The position numbers were made by a program, and so were the translations under genes. A model generated the notes under the pieces. That model was given only the letters and a program-made list of their open reading frames with translations, had not been told where the DNA came from and did no database searches. Below are positions 1 through 49,484 of a stretch of DNA of 64,000 nucleotides, piece by piece. Every line of letters begins with the position of its first letter. The first letter of the stretch is position 1. Source of the stretch: Piscicola geometra (lineage: Eukaryota > Annelida > Clitellata > Hirudinida > Piscicolidae); contig OX030965.1 in NCBI GenBank assembly GCA_943735955.1, positions 5,176,503 to 5,240,502 of the forward strand, read 5' to 3'.

Positions 1-643
1 GAACAAAACGAACCTAAGTGGGGAGATAAATGGATGTGGAATGGATGAGTGAGTGTGGGATGGATGAGTGAGTGTGGAATGAATGAGTGAGTGTGGAATG
101 GATGAGTGAGTGTGGAATGGATGAGTGAGTAAGCGGAAAAGAGTGTTTGGTGGTACTCAGCTAATTTGTTCGTTAAGTTATTTTTTCTGTAATTGTAATA
201 CGCACACTGTATTTATCATAATTTAAAAAACGATTAAATTCAAAATGCAAGCAACCTCAGACAGCCACAACCAGCAGGACCACAAGAAGCGCTGCATGAA
301 CAAGCGACATTGCCGCAGTGGCAAACGCTGGAACCACCACTACTACTGTCGCCAGTGGTGGTTGTGGTAGCCGTGTTATGGGTGGTGGCTTGGTCGAGCA
401 TGTCACATTCATTAGGCAAAACCTCCATAGAGAGTTTAGTTATCTGGGGTGATATGATGAGTTATTTATAACGTAAATTGATATTTCACAAAAAATCATT
501 ATTCTTTTATAGCTATATTTCCATCAAACCAACACAGAACTGACATCCCTCCCACAGCCCTACAACTCTTCTCCAGCCCTACAATCCATCTCACAGAACA
601 AACCCCCCCCCCCCCCCCACTCAAACCATATCTCCAACCCCAC
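1..643. other. Presumed intron of the Trio-like gene, no coding sequence recognised
   Basis: The PH-domain exon ends at 644 with a donor on the minus strand, so this stretch should be intron. Nothing in it matches the rest of the PH domain. It contains a 20-bp tandem repeat near the edge and a run of about 18 C at 603-619. Confidence 0.5.
32..132. repeat. 20-bp minisatellite, about five copies
   Basis: The unit GGATGAGTGAGTGTGGAATG recurs about five times with single-base variants such as GGGATG and GAATGAATG. Confidence 0.85.
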
Positions 644-4823
<4,180 letters not shown>

Positions 4824-6307
4824 GATAAGATCCTTCCATCCTCAATTAAGGACACTTAAAAAATAATTAACTCATTAACCACCCTTAATGACTCGCGTAA
4901 TTAAACCTAATTAATCATTCGATTCTGATCCAATCCATCAGTCAATCAAATCCATTAAGCCACCCATGCATCAAGGCACAGGTGTCGCGTGATGACTAAG
5001 CGTAAGACTTAACGGACCTCGGGATAACTGGAACGTCTGGGCAGCTGCTTACATCGCAAGAAACAAAAACGAAAATTTCAACGGACAATTCCAAATTTTC
5101 TCGCCAATTTAAACTTTTCAGCGGTAATTCGATGCTCTTTTGAGTTTGCTTTGGAATTCGAGTGATGTTTCAACGTTTGCAGCAAGCAGCAGGTTTCAAG
5201 ATCAACATCATCATCATCACCACCCTCGCGTTGTCGTCATCTTCCTCATTACCTTCTTCCTCGTCTTAACCCACGATTATTTGGTCACTTTTTAGAAAAT
5301 CACTAAAATTAATTTTATTTTTGAACAATTGATTTCATCTGTGAAAAAAATAATAGTAAAACATATTCAAAAGTTTTTTTTATTGAGCATTTTAAATTTA
5401 TTTGTTAATCTCGTGTTGAGACTCTTTCATGACTGGAATTTATAAAAATTATTAATAATTATAATGATCTAATCACAAATTACGTCAACTCAAACTTGCA
5501 AATCTGAATGGAGTGAACTGATCTTTAAGCAATGATGAGTTGGCTGAGATGCTTTTTACATACGACTTGAAGGTATGTGAAAAGACTCTCAGACCAAGAA
5601 AAGAATATAAAAACAGACAACGACACTGACACACACGCATGCAGAACTTTAAATTGCCAAAATATGTGAGGTTAAGATGGTGATAATGAAATTCATGATA
5701 CAATTTACAGTTTTGGACATTTAAAGAAAATAAAAGGTTGAAGGTAGGCTTGGATGATACACAAAATTAAATTGAAACTTCGAATATAAGTCAGCAATTT
5801 AAAAAAACATAAAATCGGTTTAATGAAGTATCGGTCGATAGTGCTTTAAAGAGTGGTGTTAGTAGAAGAATTAGTGGAAGCGGTGTTAGTATGTGTTACA
5901 GCAGTAGCATTTAGAGTGAAAACATGTTCAAACATCTTTAAAAAATATTTAAATTAATATAAAACCTGAAGGTGAAAACGTGTCTAAAATAATACTTGAA
6001 ATCAAAAGATTTGCAACTTTTTCAAAAGCATTAAAAAATCGATGAAAATTTTGATTACGATTATAGACGATTGAAGAACCTTCTATCTCCCCATTCAACC
6101 ATTCCCCACCTTCCTATCTCCCCATTCAAACATCCACCACCTCCCTACCTCCCCACTAGACCTTCCATTTCCTTCTCGATTATCAACCTTTCCTCAACCC
6201 ATCTACAACCTTTTCCCCCCTCACTCAAGCCCACCATTCAACTACCCTCCCTCAATCCATCCACAACTCCTTTCCATCCCCTTCTCTCCTCCATTCAACC
6301 ACCTCCC
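4824..6307. other. Intergenic DNA between the C-CAP gene and the Trio-like gene
   Basis: No convincing exon was found. A minus-strand Asp/Glu-rich reading near 5175-5270 is short and lacks matches. The part at 6090-6320 is a CCATT/CAACC-rich pyrimidine stretch next to the 3' end of the C-CAP gene. Confidence 0.5.
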
Positions 6308-8619
6308 TCAATCCATCCACAACTCCTTCCCGCCCCTATTACAGGCGAAGACGAACGGTTCGGTCTTCAGTCTGTCTTGTCTGAACCTGCTCAACATCTG
6401 GTCTGGAATGCTGTACGCCACTGACTGCGTCTTTAGAGTGGTGGTGGGAACGATGATGATGATGATGATGATGATGGTGGTGGTAGTGATAATAAAATTG
6501 ATAATAATAATATTGATAATAATAATAATAATAATAATAATGAAAAATATGAAATGTCATTACAAGAGATCTTAACGAAAACACCATTAAAATTATTAGC
6601 ATTAAATTGTATCACCATCATGCTTATGATTATGATTATGAATACTACACCACCTTGCGATCTTGGCACTCGACTGCGTCACCAGCGGCATCGTCATCAC
6701 CACCACCGCCAGCATCATTATCAGCAGCAGGAGGAGGAAGAAGAGGAGGAGGAGAGAGGATGGTAATGATGGCGAAGTTACAGCACTTGGTGGAGAGGAA
6801 TTGGCATGCTTTCTGCGTGGTCTCGTCGACGAAGATGATGACGTCAGAGCAATTCTCCACCACGCATCTCCGCAGTCCCCTTGATACCTTGGTGGTGGTG
6901 GTGGTCGAGGTGGGGATGGTGGTGGTTGAAGTTTTTTTGTGGTGGTAGTGATGATAGTGGTGGTAGTTGTGATGGTGGTTGTAGTAGTGCTGATAACACT
7001 GAAAAACAATGAAACAGGTTGTACTGTTGAATCAACTGCAACAACAACAACAACCTCAACACCCAAAAACAAAAAAAACCTTAAAAACATCAACCACATC
7101 AATAACACCCACCTGCACTTGCACAGACTCACTGTCACTGATGATCACCTCCTGACACTGCTCCAACACCACACTGAACTTCTCGCAGCCTCCTGATGGA
7201 TGTGGTGGTCACGCACTTACAACACCTGATGACTCTTTATATCAAAATATCTTATCGAAAATGTAAAAAATTATTTATTTAAATTTAAAACTTTAGTTTT
7301 GTTATTTTATTAAAGTATAAATAATTATGACAAGAACAAAATAATAATAATAATAAAAATAATAATGAGATAATTGATCTCACTAATGGCAACTTTTTCG
7401 ACGTCACATTGCACTTTGGCGCAACTCCTGAAGCAGTCGTCGACCTGCAAGACTCTCCGTCTACCTTCCTCCTCCTCCACCACGATGTTGTTGTTGTTGT
7501 TGGCGGCACTGTTCTATGTTGTTGTTGTTCATAGTTGTTGTTGAGTGATCAAAAAATTATTTTGAATTACTTTAAGTTAGAAATTAAAATACAATTTGAA
7601 GAATTCAACAATCTTAAAAAATGTAACTAATTTTTTAAATATAATTTTAAATATTTATTATTATTATTATTATTTTAAAACTCTAAAAAATTCAGCAATA
7701 CAGAAGCAAGTGCATTTACTATGTGAATAGTGTCACCCTCTACAGTGTACACTGGTGCTTCACTGCAAACAATTGCTTCACTAAGGGGTGCGGAAGTGAT
7801 GGAGGAAGTGGTGATGCTCTCTTGGGGGTTAGTTTCCACACCCTTGTACTTGTTTTCAATGATGGTCGAAAGTTCTTCTAGTCGTTCCACATATTTCTTG
7901 TATATCTCCACTTCTTCATTTACTTCTCGAACACTTGTATTGCTGAGATCTTTGTTGCTGAAACTTGTAGTCATTTTTATAATTTCTCCGTTGATATCTT
8001 TGGTTATTGTGGTTGACTCGTCGTTTGTGTTGTTGATGATGATCTCATTGATGATTGATGTTGCTGCAGTAACGTCTTCTGTGCAGCTGGAGTTTGTGTT
8101 GTTGATGAGTTCAGATTTTGACTCTTCTCTAACGGCAGTGCTTTTAGTCTTGATTATATTATTAGTACTAGTGGTGTCTGTTCCTATGTAATTTCCCTCA
8201 GGTTTAAGCTCAATTTCCTCTACTTTTATTGGTTCTTCCTCTATACAATTTTTATTTTCATTCTTTTGGATATCTATTTTTGAATTTTCATTTTCATTCT
8301 TTTGAATATCTAATTTTGAATTTTGATTTTCTGTTTCAGTTACTTCTCTATTGGAAAATCCATTAACTACGACAATATCATTATCTGCTTTTGCAACATC
8401 AACTTCTGCAGACGTCTTTGAAGTAGACTCTAACTTTTCTGCTTTCGAATCTCCTATGTTATTTTTATCAAAATTGCTGTTGCTTGCAGAGTGATTCATA
8501 TTATTCTTGCCGGCTTTTTCGGTTTCATTTTCATTTTGTTCCAAATCGTTTATATTATATTTTTTTTCGTCTTTATCTTTTTTAGACGAGTCATGTCTCG
8601 GACGTACGCAGCAAAACAT
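6308..8619 (-). CDS. C-CAP/CARP-domain protein related to adenylyl cyclase-associated protein
   Basis: Model: 8619-7720, 7513-7384, 7192-7149, 6887-6654, 6430-6308 (476 aa). Exon 1 (300 aa) starts MFCCVRPRHDSSKK and is an acidic, Ser/Thr/Asn-rich, probably disordered segment with one helical patch (YVERLEELSTIIENKYKG). From its end onward the product aligns with the CAP C-terminal beta-helix: YTVEGDTIHI, NIVVEEEEGRRRVLQVDDC, GCEKFSVVLEQCQE, CVVENCSDVIIFVDE, and the final strand YSIPDQMLSRFRQD. In CAP this domain binds ADP-actin and promotes nucleotide exchange. The usual CAP helical-folded domain, poly-Pro and WH2 parts are not seen. The exon 4/exon 5 region is uncertain: a Pro/Gly/Asp-rich insert is open in frame, but another frame (PLVTQSSAKIAR) looks more like CAP there, so one more intron may exist. 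The Cys pair near the start could be lipidated (inference). Confidence 0.75.
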
Positions 8620-9018
8620 TGTGTCAGACTGGATGATGAATTAATGTTGCAGGATTAAAAGAATGCATTAAAAATGAATTCAACTTTTTCTTTATTAAAG
8701 CACCAACTTTTAAAGGAATGTAAATGAACTTGAAAAGACTTATTAAATAACTTTTGACTCGTAAAATAAACTTATTTATTTTCAAAAAAAGTTTTATAAA
8801 AATATATAAAATATTTTATATATAATTCATTGATTAAGACATCAATCCCGGAAGAAAGCAATTATTTTATGATAGCTAATACAACACTTATTATAACATC
8901 CTTAATAAAACTCTCAAACAATTTTTAGATGACTCATTCAAATCAGATTTCTTAAAATAATTTATTAAAAAACATACTCAAAATATTGTTTGACAATTCA
9001 TGATTGCTTTCACATACA
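8620..9018. promoter_or_regulatory. Shared head-to-head upstream region of the C-CAP and CYFIP genes
   Basis: The two start codons face away from each other with only 399 bases between them. This stretch is AT-rich, without open frames or simple repeats. A bidirectional promoter is inferred from spacing; a TATATAAAATATT-like run lies near 8802-8822 but is not diagnostic. Either gene could still have a 5' noncoding exon. Confidence 0.5.
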
Positions 9019-18160
<9,142 letters not shown>

Positions 18161-20184
18161 TTCTGAGGATGGATGAGAGAATACGTTGTGATTTAAGTTA
18201 CAATGCTTTTGTTATAGCATTTTTTGTGTGAAAAATGTAACAAATACAAAAATATATATTTAGATATAAATGGTATTTAATTTTGCACAATGCAAAGATG
18301 TTCCACTGGCATGCGAATGAGATTCCAGAAAAACAGTCTCTGACGCTTCATGCTTTAATTAATTATTTTTTTGACAATTTAAATTTATATTTTTATTTAC
18401 ATTGTTTAATGATATTTTTTTTATTTAAAGAAAAAAATGTTTTGGTCTTAAAAATGTATTTAAAAAATAAAATATTAAAATATCGAAAAGCCTTTAAGTT
18501 TTTTTTTCAAATCCAGTAATATCAAATTACAGGAAATTAAAATCACTGCTGAATGAAGCGGTGGAGGTTAGGAAAAACAAAATGTTGATGGAAGGGAGAA
18601 TGTGATGGTGGATTGGGTTTGATGTGTTTGAGCTATTGTAGCAGAAGCAATCTCTTATGAATATTTATACTTTTGTTTTGAGGCGTTCTTACGTCATCTA
18701 TCGCTAATGTCTCCTGCCATCTCGCCATAACAAAGGAACACCACGGTAATGAACAACATTAAGGCATACAACTCCTAAAAGTTCTCTGTCGTGATGCCAT
18801 TCAATCATATTCCTCTTTGCTTTCCTCTTGACTTTAATGTAATCGACTGCATTTCATTGTTCTCTGTGTGTACCTTAACTTTATATGCCGTATTGAAATG
18901 TATTATAATTTTTTGTTTTATATGTTTGTATTTATTTTGTATTTCTATCTTTTGTATCCTCGCACTACCCATTGATTCGATATAGAATCGTATGGCAATG
19001 CATTGCATTGACGATACAAAGTAACAATCGAAGTTTCTCGGAGATCAGAGGAGTGCTATCTCATTGCAGTGGCCTCACAACTCGGGTGACTTGTTTATAA
19101 AGCTCTCACTTGCACTGATAAACGAGCATTAGATGCTAATTCCGTGATCGCATCAGCGAGGGGTAAGCGGTGGTGCGACGGTGGTGTGAGGGCGGTTGTG
19201 GGTAAAAGGGTGGTGGGTAGATGTTCTGTGGTTCTTTCTAATTAAATCATTTATTTTTTTCACTACGTTTTTATTTTTTATATCTTTAACTTCTTTAATG
19301 AACTAAAGTTTTGTCCAAGTCATCCTTCACTCAATCACTCTTTCAACCAGCATTTCAACGCTTCACCAACCCATCACCACTACACCCTCTCACCACCACC
19401 CTCATCACCTACCACTCCGTGTTTACGCAATACTAGGGGTGGATGCTGAAAGGTTGTTTTCTCAAGACACGTCACCCTGCCAAAGCACTCTGCAACCATT
19501 TGAAATCAATTAAAGACATATACCTCTGTTATCCCCCTACTATAATTGCGACTGCTTTTGTATTTATAGCAGGGTTTCTATAGTAGTTTTTGGTATTTGG
19601 CAGGTTCTTCGGTCGTATTTAGTTTCATTTATTGTTATTTCTTTTTTTTTGCTCTTATTATGTTTTGTTTTGAGCATCAGTAATACTCATAACTACAATC
19701 AGGAGGTCATGGCGCTCTGACCAACCCAAAACAAACAGATTAAGATCCATTAACAGCAATCTCAGGCAGTGAGTAAACAAGACTCGAGTGTTGTTATATC
19801 TATGCTGTCGTTTCTTCGATGAATTATCGATCATTCATTAGTTGTTTAGAGTATCTTTGCTTGAGTGCCTGATTTGAATTCAAAATGTTCATTAATTAAT
19901 AATAAGAAGAAATTAAGTTTAGCGAAACTATTGCTTATAAATCCAAATAGTTTCCAAGAATTATTTTTTTAGTTTTTCATTAAACCTTTTTTCCGAACCA
20001 TCTCTTCCACTTTCATCTACAACAGCAAGCACTTACCCGCTTTTTCAGGCAGGTTTTGAACTTTGCATCAACGACATTCAAAAGGCCACACAGGTCGGCA
20101 CACAACGGGACGTTTTTGGAAGGAACCGTGCAACTGAAATCTTATCTGCTCATTTTTTATTCACTGATTAAATACATTTATCAT

Positions 20185-20316
20185 TTCTGTTGATGAAAGG
20201 ATCTTTTTATAAAGTAATTCTGTTGATGAAAGGATCTTTTTATAAAGTAATTCTGTTGATGAAAGGATCTTTTTATAAAGTAATTCTATTGATAAAAGAA
20301 TTTTTTTATAAAGCAT
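20185..20316. repeat. 33-bp minisatellite, four copies
   Basis: The 33-base unit begins TTCTGTTGATGAAAGGATC and ends TTTTTATAAAGTAA. Three copies are identical and the fourth (20284-20316) is degenerate. Confidence 0.93.
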
Positions 20317-21669
20317 TTCTGTAGATCAAATATTTTGTTGATAAAGGGCTGAATGGAAAAGTTGAAGGACAATGAAAGATAAAAGAAGGGGTCAAGTGAG
20401 TGGACAACACACAAACACATAAATGTCACACGTGCTCTTAAGAAATAAATAATAAATCTATATTTTTATTTGTATAAAATCAAAAATCAAATACATTTGA
20501 CATGTCAAAATAATCTTTTCAATTTTCGTTTCGCCACACAAAACATCATTTATGAAATTGCATTCAAAACAATTAATTCCACAAATAATAATTCCGATTC
20601 ACGCTTGGCTTCTCCGGGTTAGCTTTCAAAAGTTCTCCTCACGTTCCCTCCATTACACTTCAAAGGAACACGTTTAGTGGATTTCGCCACTCACGCTGAA
20701 TTTAACATTACCTTTGGTGTCTGGTGTTGGTATCTATTATTTGTCGTTCCTAATTCTACTTTTGTATTTAATTTTCAGTTCTCATCCATTTTTCAGCCTT
20801 AAAAACCAAATAAAATGGCTATAAGCATAATCCTTGAAGGTCGAATCACGAAAACTCAACCTGGATTTTTCAACAATGATTCAAACATCAGGCCTGAATG
20901 GATCTTTGTTTCCCACTTTTAATTGTCTGCACCCAACAATGCCAATTCAAAAGTGCTTTGAGAGGGGAGTATGAATTTCTGGAAAGTTCTATAGAGTATT
21001 TTACACACATCTGTCCCACGCGTGCTCATCATTTGACTCATCATTCGAATAAAAAAGCTTCTTGTACAATACAATACAATACAACGACGAAGACTTGTAG
21101 TTTGCATTGATTGTAACTAAGACAGTGCCAAATCAAATAAAAAACATAAAATAAATATATAAATAAAATTTTCAGTGATTGTAACTGAGAGACAATGAAA
21201 ATCAAAAATAAATTATTTGAAATATATAAATAAAAAGTTGATAATAAGAGCGGAAATATCGGTGTAAATATTAAAATGAGAAAGAAGCAAGAGCAATAAA
21301 CTCACTGGAATGTCGTAATCGGATTCCGGGCTCCATCTCGGAGAAAGTCGAAAAGTTTTGATTTTATATTTCGAGAAAAAAGACGCATGTGTTTTTAATG
21401 GTACTTTAATAGAGCTGAAGGTCAACATGAAGTTGCAGGGTTTAAGCAGTATAGGAAAAACATCAAAAGTTAGAAATTTTTTTTTTTTTAATATAAACCT
21501 AACCACTACCACCACGACTACTGTCATTCTACTACCACTACTACCACCACCTTCACTACCACCACTACCACCACCATCACCACGAACACCACCACCACAA
21601 TCACTATCGTCATTAAGAGAGATGGCAAATTGGAGGTTTTAATTAAGGAGAGTGCTACTGAAAAGGCTT

Positions 21670-22083
<414 letters not shown>

Positions 22084-24599
22084 TAGAGTCGTAAGATGTC
22101 GTATCATTGCTTAATTGCAGTCGTTGCGTGTGAGACAGGAATCCGAAGTTATCGCTTTTGTCTTTTTGTATGTTTGTATGTTTGTGTGTATGTATGCATG
22201 TTTGAGTGTATGTCACATACTATACGTGTTGGTGTGTTTTTTGTTTTTATGAAAAAAACAACAACACATATAGTATGAATTCAGAAAATATCAAAGAAGA
22301 CATCCAAGAAAATATACTGGAAAACATTAAGTGAAGGATGCTGGATGCAAGATCATCCCAGCAAGACATCATCATCAGCATCACATTGCAGCATCTGCAG
22401 TCCTCTCCACCCTTATTATTTTATGATTATTATTATTATTATTATCATGTTTGAAATTAACATTATTTTTGGAATTAAAATTTATCACTTTTTTAATTGT
22501 TATATTTATTCTTTATAATTTATCATCACTCCCATCTCCCATCTTCCATTCACAACAATCACAAAACGGAAACTAAACAAGCACAAAACTCAAGAACAAC
22601 AAAAGAAGGTGTCTTATGACATGTTCATCATTCGAGATGCCATCCTAGGAGGTTGTAATAATTGCATTAAGAAGCAGGAAAGCATGACGGAATAATAATC
22701 AAAAACACCCTGAAGACAAATTGAGTGGGGTTTGTGAGATTGATTTTGAGATGTCCAAAAGCTAGATGGCACTTCTTCAAATTATTATTTTTAATTTTTA
22801 AATTCTGGGATGATTTTTCAAGTTCTAGCTAAGAAAATGTGCAAAAGCTGGAAGTGTATTGAAGATGAGGAGTGAATTAAAGATGGAATCGTCTATATAT
22901 TGTAGAGCATCACTTTTCCTAGAGTCGATTCATCAATGCAGCCCACCGTAAAGCCGAGACAGATGTAACTACAGATACAATCACAAATACAAGTGCCAAT
23001 ACATGGGAGTACAAACGCACTTACAAGTCAATATAATTACCAACACATACAACTTGTATTTTTAACAACTCCCATGCTTAAACACACTGCCACACACACA
23101 TACTAATACACACATGTGTATCCCCCATCCACCTAAATACCCCCATGATGATAATGATAACCATTGAATAGGAGCTTTCGTTGGCAGAGAGAGTCCACAT
23201 TGGTTCTGGTCGTTTCATCTCTGTTAAGTCCATTTGCTCCCCTCCCGATTAGCTTTTAATGACATGCGACTGTGACTGCAACGTTTGAATCGCATCCTCA
23301 ACCAATGGAAAGTAACCTCCTCAAAGGGCTCTTATCTGCCTGCATCCCGATCAAATTGGACTTCAAAACCTAAATATTTCCTTCAATAATATTTCAATAT
23401 TTTGTATGAATTTATTTTATTTTATTTTTTTGTTTTGATGTTGGTTGATGTTTTGCGAATAGACCTCGTTCATACTTCAAAACTATCAAGTCTTAAAATA
23501 TTGTCAAATCTCAGTAGATCTCAGAAAAAATTAATTTATCAAGAAACTATTTTTTTTGACGAAAGAATTTTGAGTTTTTTTCATCGTGTTTTATTCTTCG
23601 AAAAATATTTTTTTATACAAAATAAATAACAAACTATAAATATAAAAAAATAAAATACAATGTAAATTAAAAATTAAAATACAAATAAAAACTATTTTCA
23701 ACCATATCTTTCTTCTTGAAAATATATATATTTTTTTTCTTGACATTTTTTCCTCTTTTTTGGCTAAAAAATGTTTTTACTTTTCTTTCAAATATTTTAT
23801 CTTTTTCTTGAAAATTGTTTTTACTTTTTGTTTGCACGAAACTTTCTTTAGAAAAATTAAAATGTTGAGTTTATATTTCATAATAAAATAAAACCAAACT
23901 AAAAATCAAAAATAAAAACAACAACAAAGTTTTTTATGCATGTACTTCTAAATAGAATACATACATGACTTCTCACTAATATCTCAGTTCTTATTGGTTG
24001 CCTATTATTCAAATGGTGACTTGCGATTGGTTGCTGGCAGAGCAGACGACTGCATGCCATTGGATAAGAATGCAAAGAAACAAAAAGATTAGGCGAAATT
24101 ATTCGACACAGCAAGTCTTACTACGAGAAATCTCTTCACATCCCTTAACGCAGTTGCCTCTCACGCACATATTTCCACACACACACACATAAATACGCAA
24201 TAAGACATACACATATATAGACACAGACATGTCTACCTTTTTCCATTACATATAAATCTTTATGTATGAAGCCACGTCTAATGCATAGACTAACACACTC
24301 CAGTTACATCAGCTTGCATTCTAAAAGCATACATAATTCATTTAGAATCAAATATCCTCGATATACACACATACACCTAGCCACAAATACAAATACACAC
24401 ACCCACTCACAATCACACACAGACACACATACACACACATCCATCGTAAATAGTCACACACACACACTCACACAAACATCCACACATATATATATTTATT
24501 TAAAGCCAGATTCGAATGCTTGTGTCGGTTATAAGTGCTTGTGGCAGCGTCAAGGATCTTCGTTTCGGGGTCGATCATTTATTCTCCGTAGTGTGGTGT

Positions 24600-24660
24600 T
24601 GCAGCGAGGTCCTCATATAAAAGCGCCGAAGCTTCCCGTGTGGCATTGAATTCAAGTCAG
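24600..24660 (+). promoter_or_regulatory. Candidate dachshund core promoter (TATA box)
   Basis: CTCATATAAAAGCGCCG at about 24611-24627 is a good TATA-box match, about 410 bases before the first dachshund coding exon. Because an AG precedes that exon's ATG directly, a 5' noncoding exon upstream is plausible. Transcription from here is inferred only. Confidence 0.35.
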
Positions 24661-25031
24661 ATAAAATAAAATTAAGTAGATTAACAATAGAAATATTTAA
24701 AATTAATTTTAATCGCGTGAAGTAGTGAATGAAAAAGTTTTATTGGTGTCAAAAATTCTGTAAGTTCTCACTAAACTGATTATCAAAAACTGAGTTTTAA
24801 AATTTAAAAACATTCTTATAGTTTTCTATAGAGGATAAAATCTTATTACTATATGCCAAAGTCAGTAAAGTTTTAACATTATTTTTAAATGTTCACTTTT
24901 CTAAATTTTTTAAAGATAAATTTTTTTCTAAATCTTTGAGAAGTTTTTTATTACCAATATTACATCCTCATTCACTCAAGTATTATTTTCCATTTTTCTA
25001 CTCTATCCATCCATTCATCTCTCCCTCCAGT

Positions 25032-41988
<16,957 letters not shown>

Positions 41989-42794
41989 AGGCAAGGGGTG
42001 TAAATTGAATGGTTTGATTGTGTCTAAGCAGATGCAAATCAATGATTAACTGCATGCGATGGAGTGCTCAGGCGATGGAGTGCTATGGAGTTTTATCAGC
42101 TTCAGCATCTTTTCAGCATGAGTTATGGATGCATTGATCTCGCTTAAGAATTACTGCATTGTCACTGTGTATATTTTATTTTAAGACAAAAATACCAAGA
42201 GTTGTGATTGTATGAGCGTGTGTATCATCATCATAATAATCATTTTCATCACCTTAATCATCGTCATCATGATAATAATCATCTTTATCATAGTCATAAT
42301 CATCATCGTGGCAACTCCATCCTTTGATTAATGACGTCACTGCTGTACATACCGAAGCCCAACTCGCTTTTGATCGCTCATTAAATGTCTAACTGTCGAC
42401 GTAGGCTAGAAAATGAGAAACATTAAGTATAATAAATTCAAGATAGCTTTAAACTGACTTATGAAGTTACTTCTTTTTGGTATTAATAAATGTTCGAACC
42501 TGATTTTTTCCCCTTATTTAATCAATAATTCAAGAACGTATGACAAGACATTAATACACGCACGTCAAGGTAATGAATGTTTTTGTGTGTTAAAATAACA
42601 CGACGAAGCTTTATTTTGAAAAGACGTTGATAATATGAATTTAAAACACATCCTTTTATTAATAAAAAATACAAAAGACAAGATAAAAAGGACGATTTTA
42701 AATCTTTAAAAAATAAAGATAATAAACATATAATAAACAATAAAAAACAATAAACTTTTAAAAATATCTTTAAAAATCCACCAGCGAGCACCAC
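41989..42794. terminator. Tail-to-tail spacer between dachshund and TRAP1 with polyA signals
   Basis: The two genes converge here with 806 bases between stop codons. Plus-strand AATAAA at 42431-42436 could end dachshund. Minus-strand AATAAA at 42660-42655 and 42615-42610 could end TRAP1, about 135-180 bases after its stop. The rest is AT-rich with CAT/AATCAT patches at 42220-42315. Confidence 0.5.
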
Positions 42795-48937
<6,143 letters not shown>

Positions 48938-49484
48938 TCTTAAAGGGCAAAGAATGAGTAAAGTATCTGCCTTCTAAAGTGTCTATGCTATGTAAGATGA
49001 AACTGAAGCCTTCCATACAAAATACAATAGTTTTTTTATATTTATACTCTTTCAATATATTGACTGTTATTATCAATTTTTAAATCTTTACAAACCATCT
49101 GCAAAAGCCTATTCAATTATTTGTTAAATTCTTATTAAAAATTCTTTTTTGAACGATTTATCTACAAAAATTGCGTATTAAAGCGCTTCTCACTACAATT
49201 TTATATATCCACCTGGATGCTCTTAGAGTAAACCCTTTAAAAGGCATCTTAGTCATGTAAGATTCTCTTATTTGAAGCGATCATTCTTAGTCTAGGAAAT
49301 TTGTGACGCTAAATTAATTTATTCGATTACGGTTTTTTAAAGCTTAAAATTAACTTTTTGTTTAAATATAAATAAGAGAAGTACTTTCATTTAAGGAGTT
49401 TAATTAAAATATAATTTATCTTCTTACTTTACAATAAATACCTTTCAACGCTGCTCTTTGACATCTATTTAACAAACTTTCATC
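48938..49484. promoter_or_regulatory. Shared head-to-head upstream region of TRAP1 and the Kv channel gene
   Basis: The start codons point away from each other with 547 bases between them. The stretch is AT-rich with no ORF or simple repeat. A bidirectional promoter is inferred from spacing only. Confidence 0.45.

Noticed and set aside
6602..7138. Minus-strand frame of 178 codons over the C-CAP exons
   Set aside because: Only a short piece (PLVTQSSAKIAR) looks CAP-like; the remainder is translated intron and an out-of-frame exon. It is noted as an uncertainty in the C-CAP model.
24180..24490. Possible tRNA or small gene near ACACAC patches
   Set aside because: No cloverleaf or B-box could be assembled by eye; only CA-rich sequence was seen.
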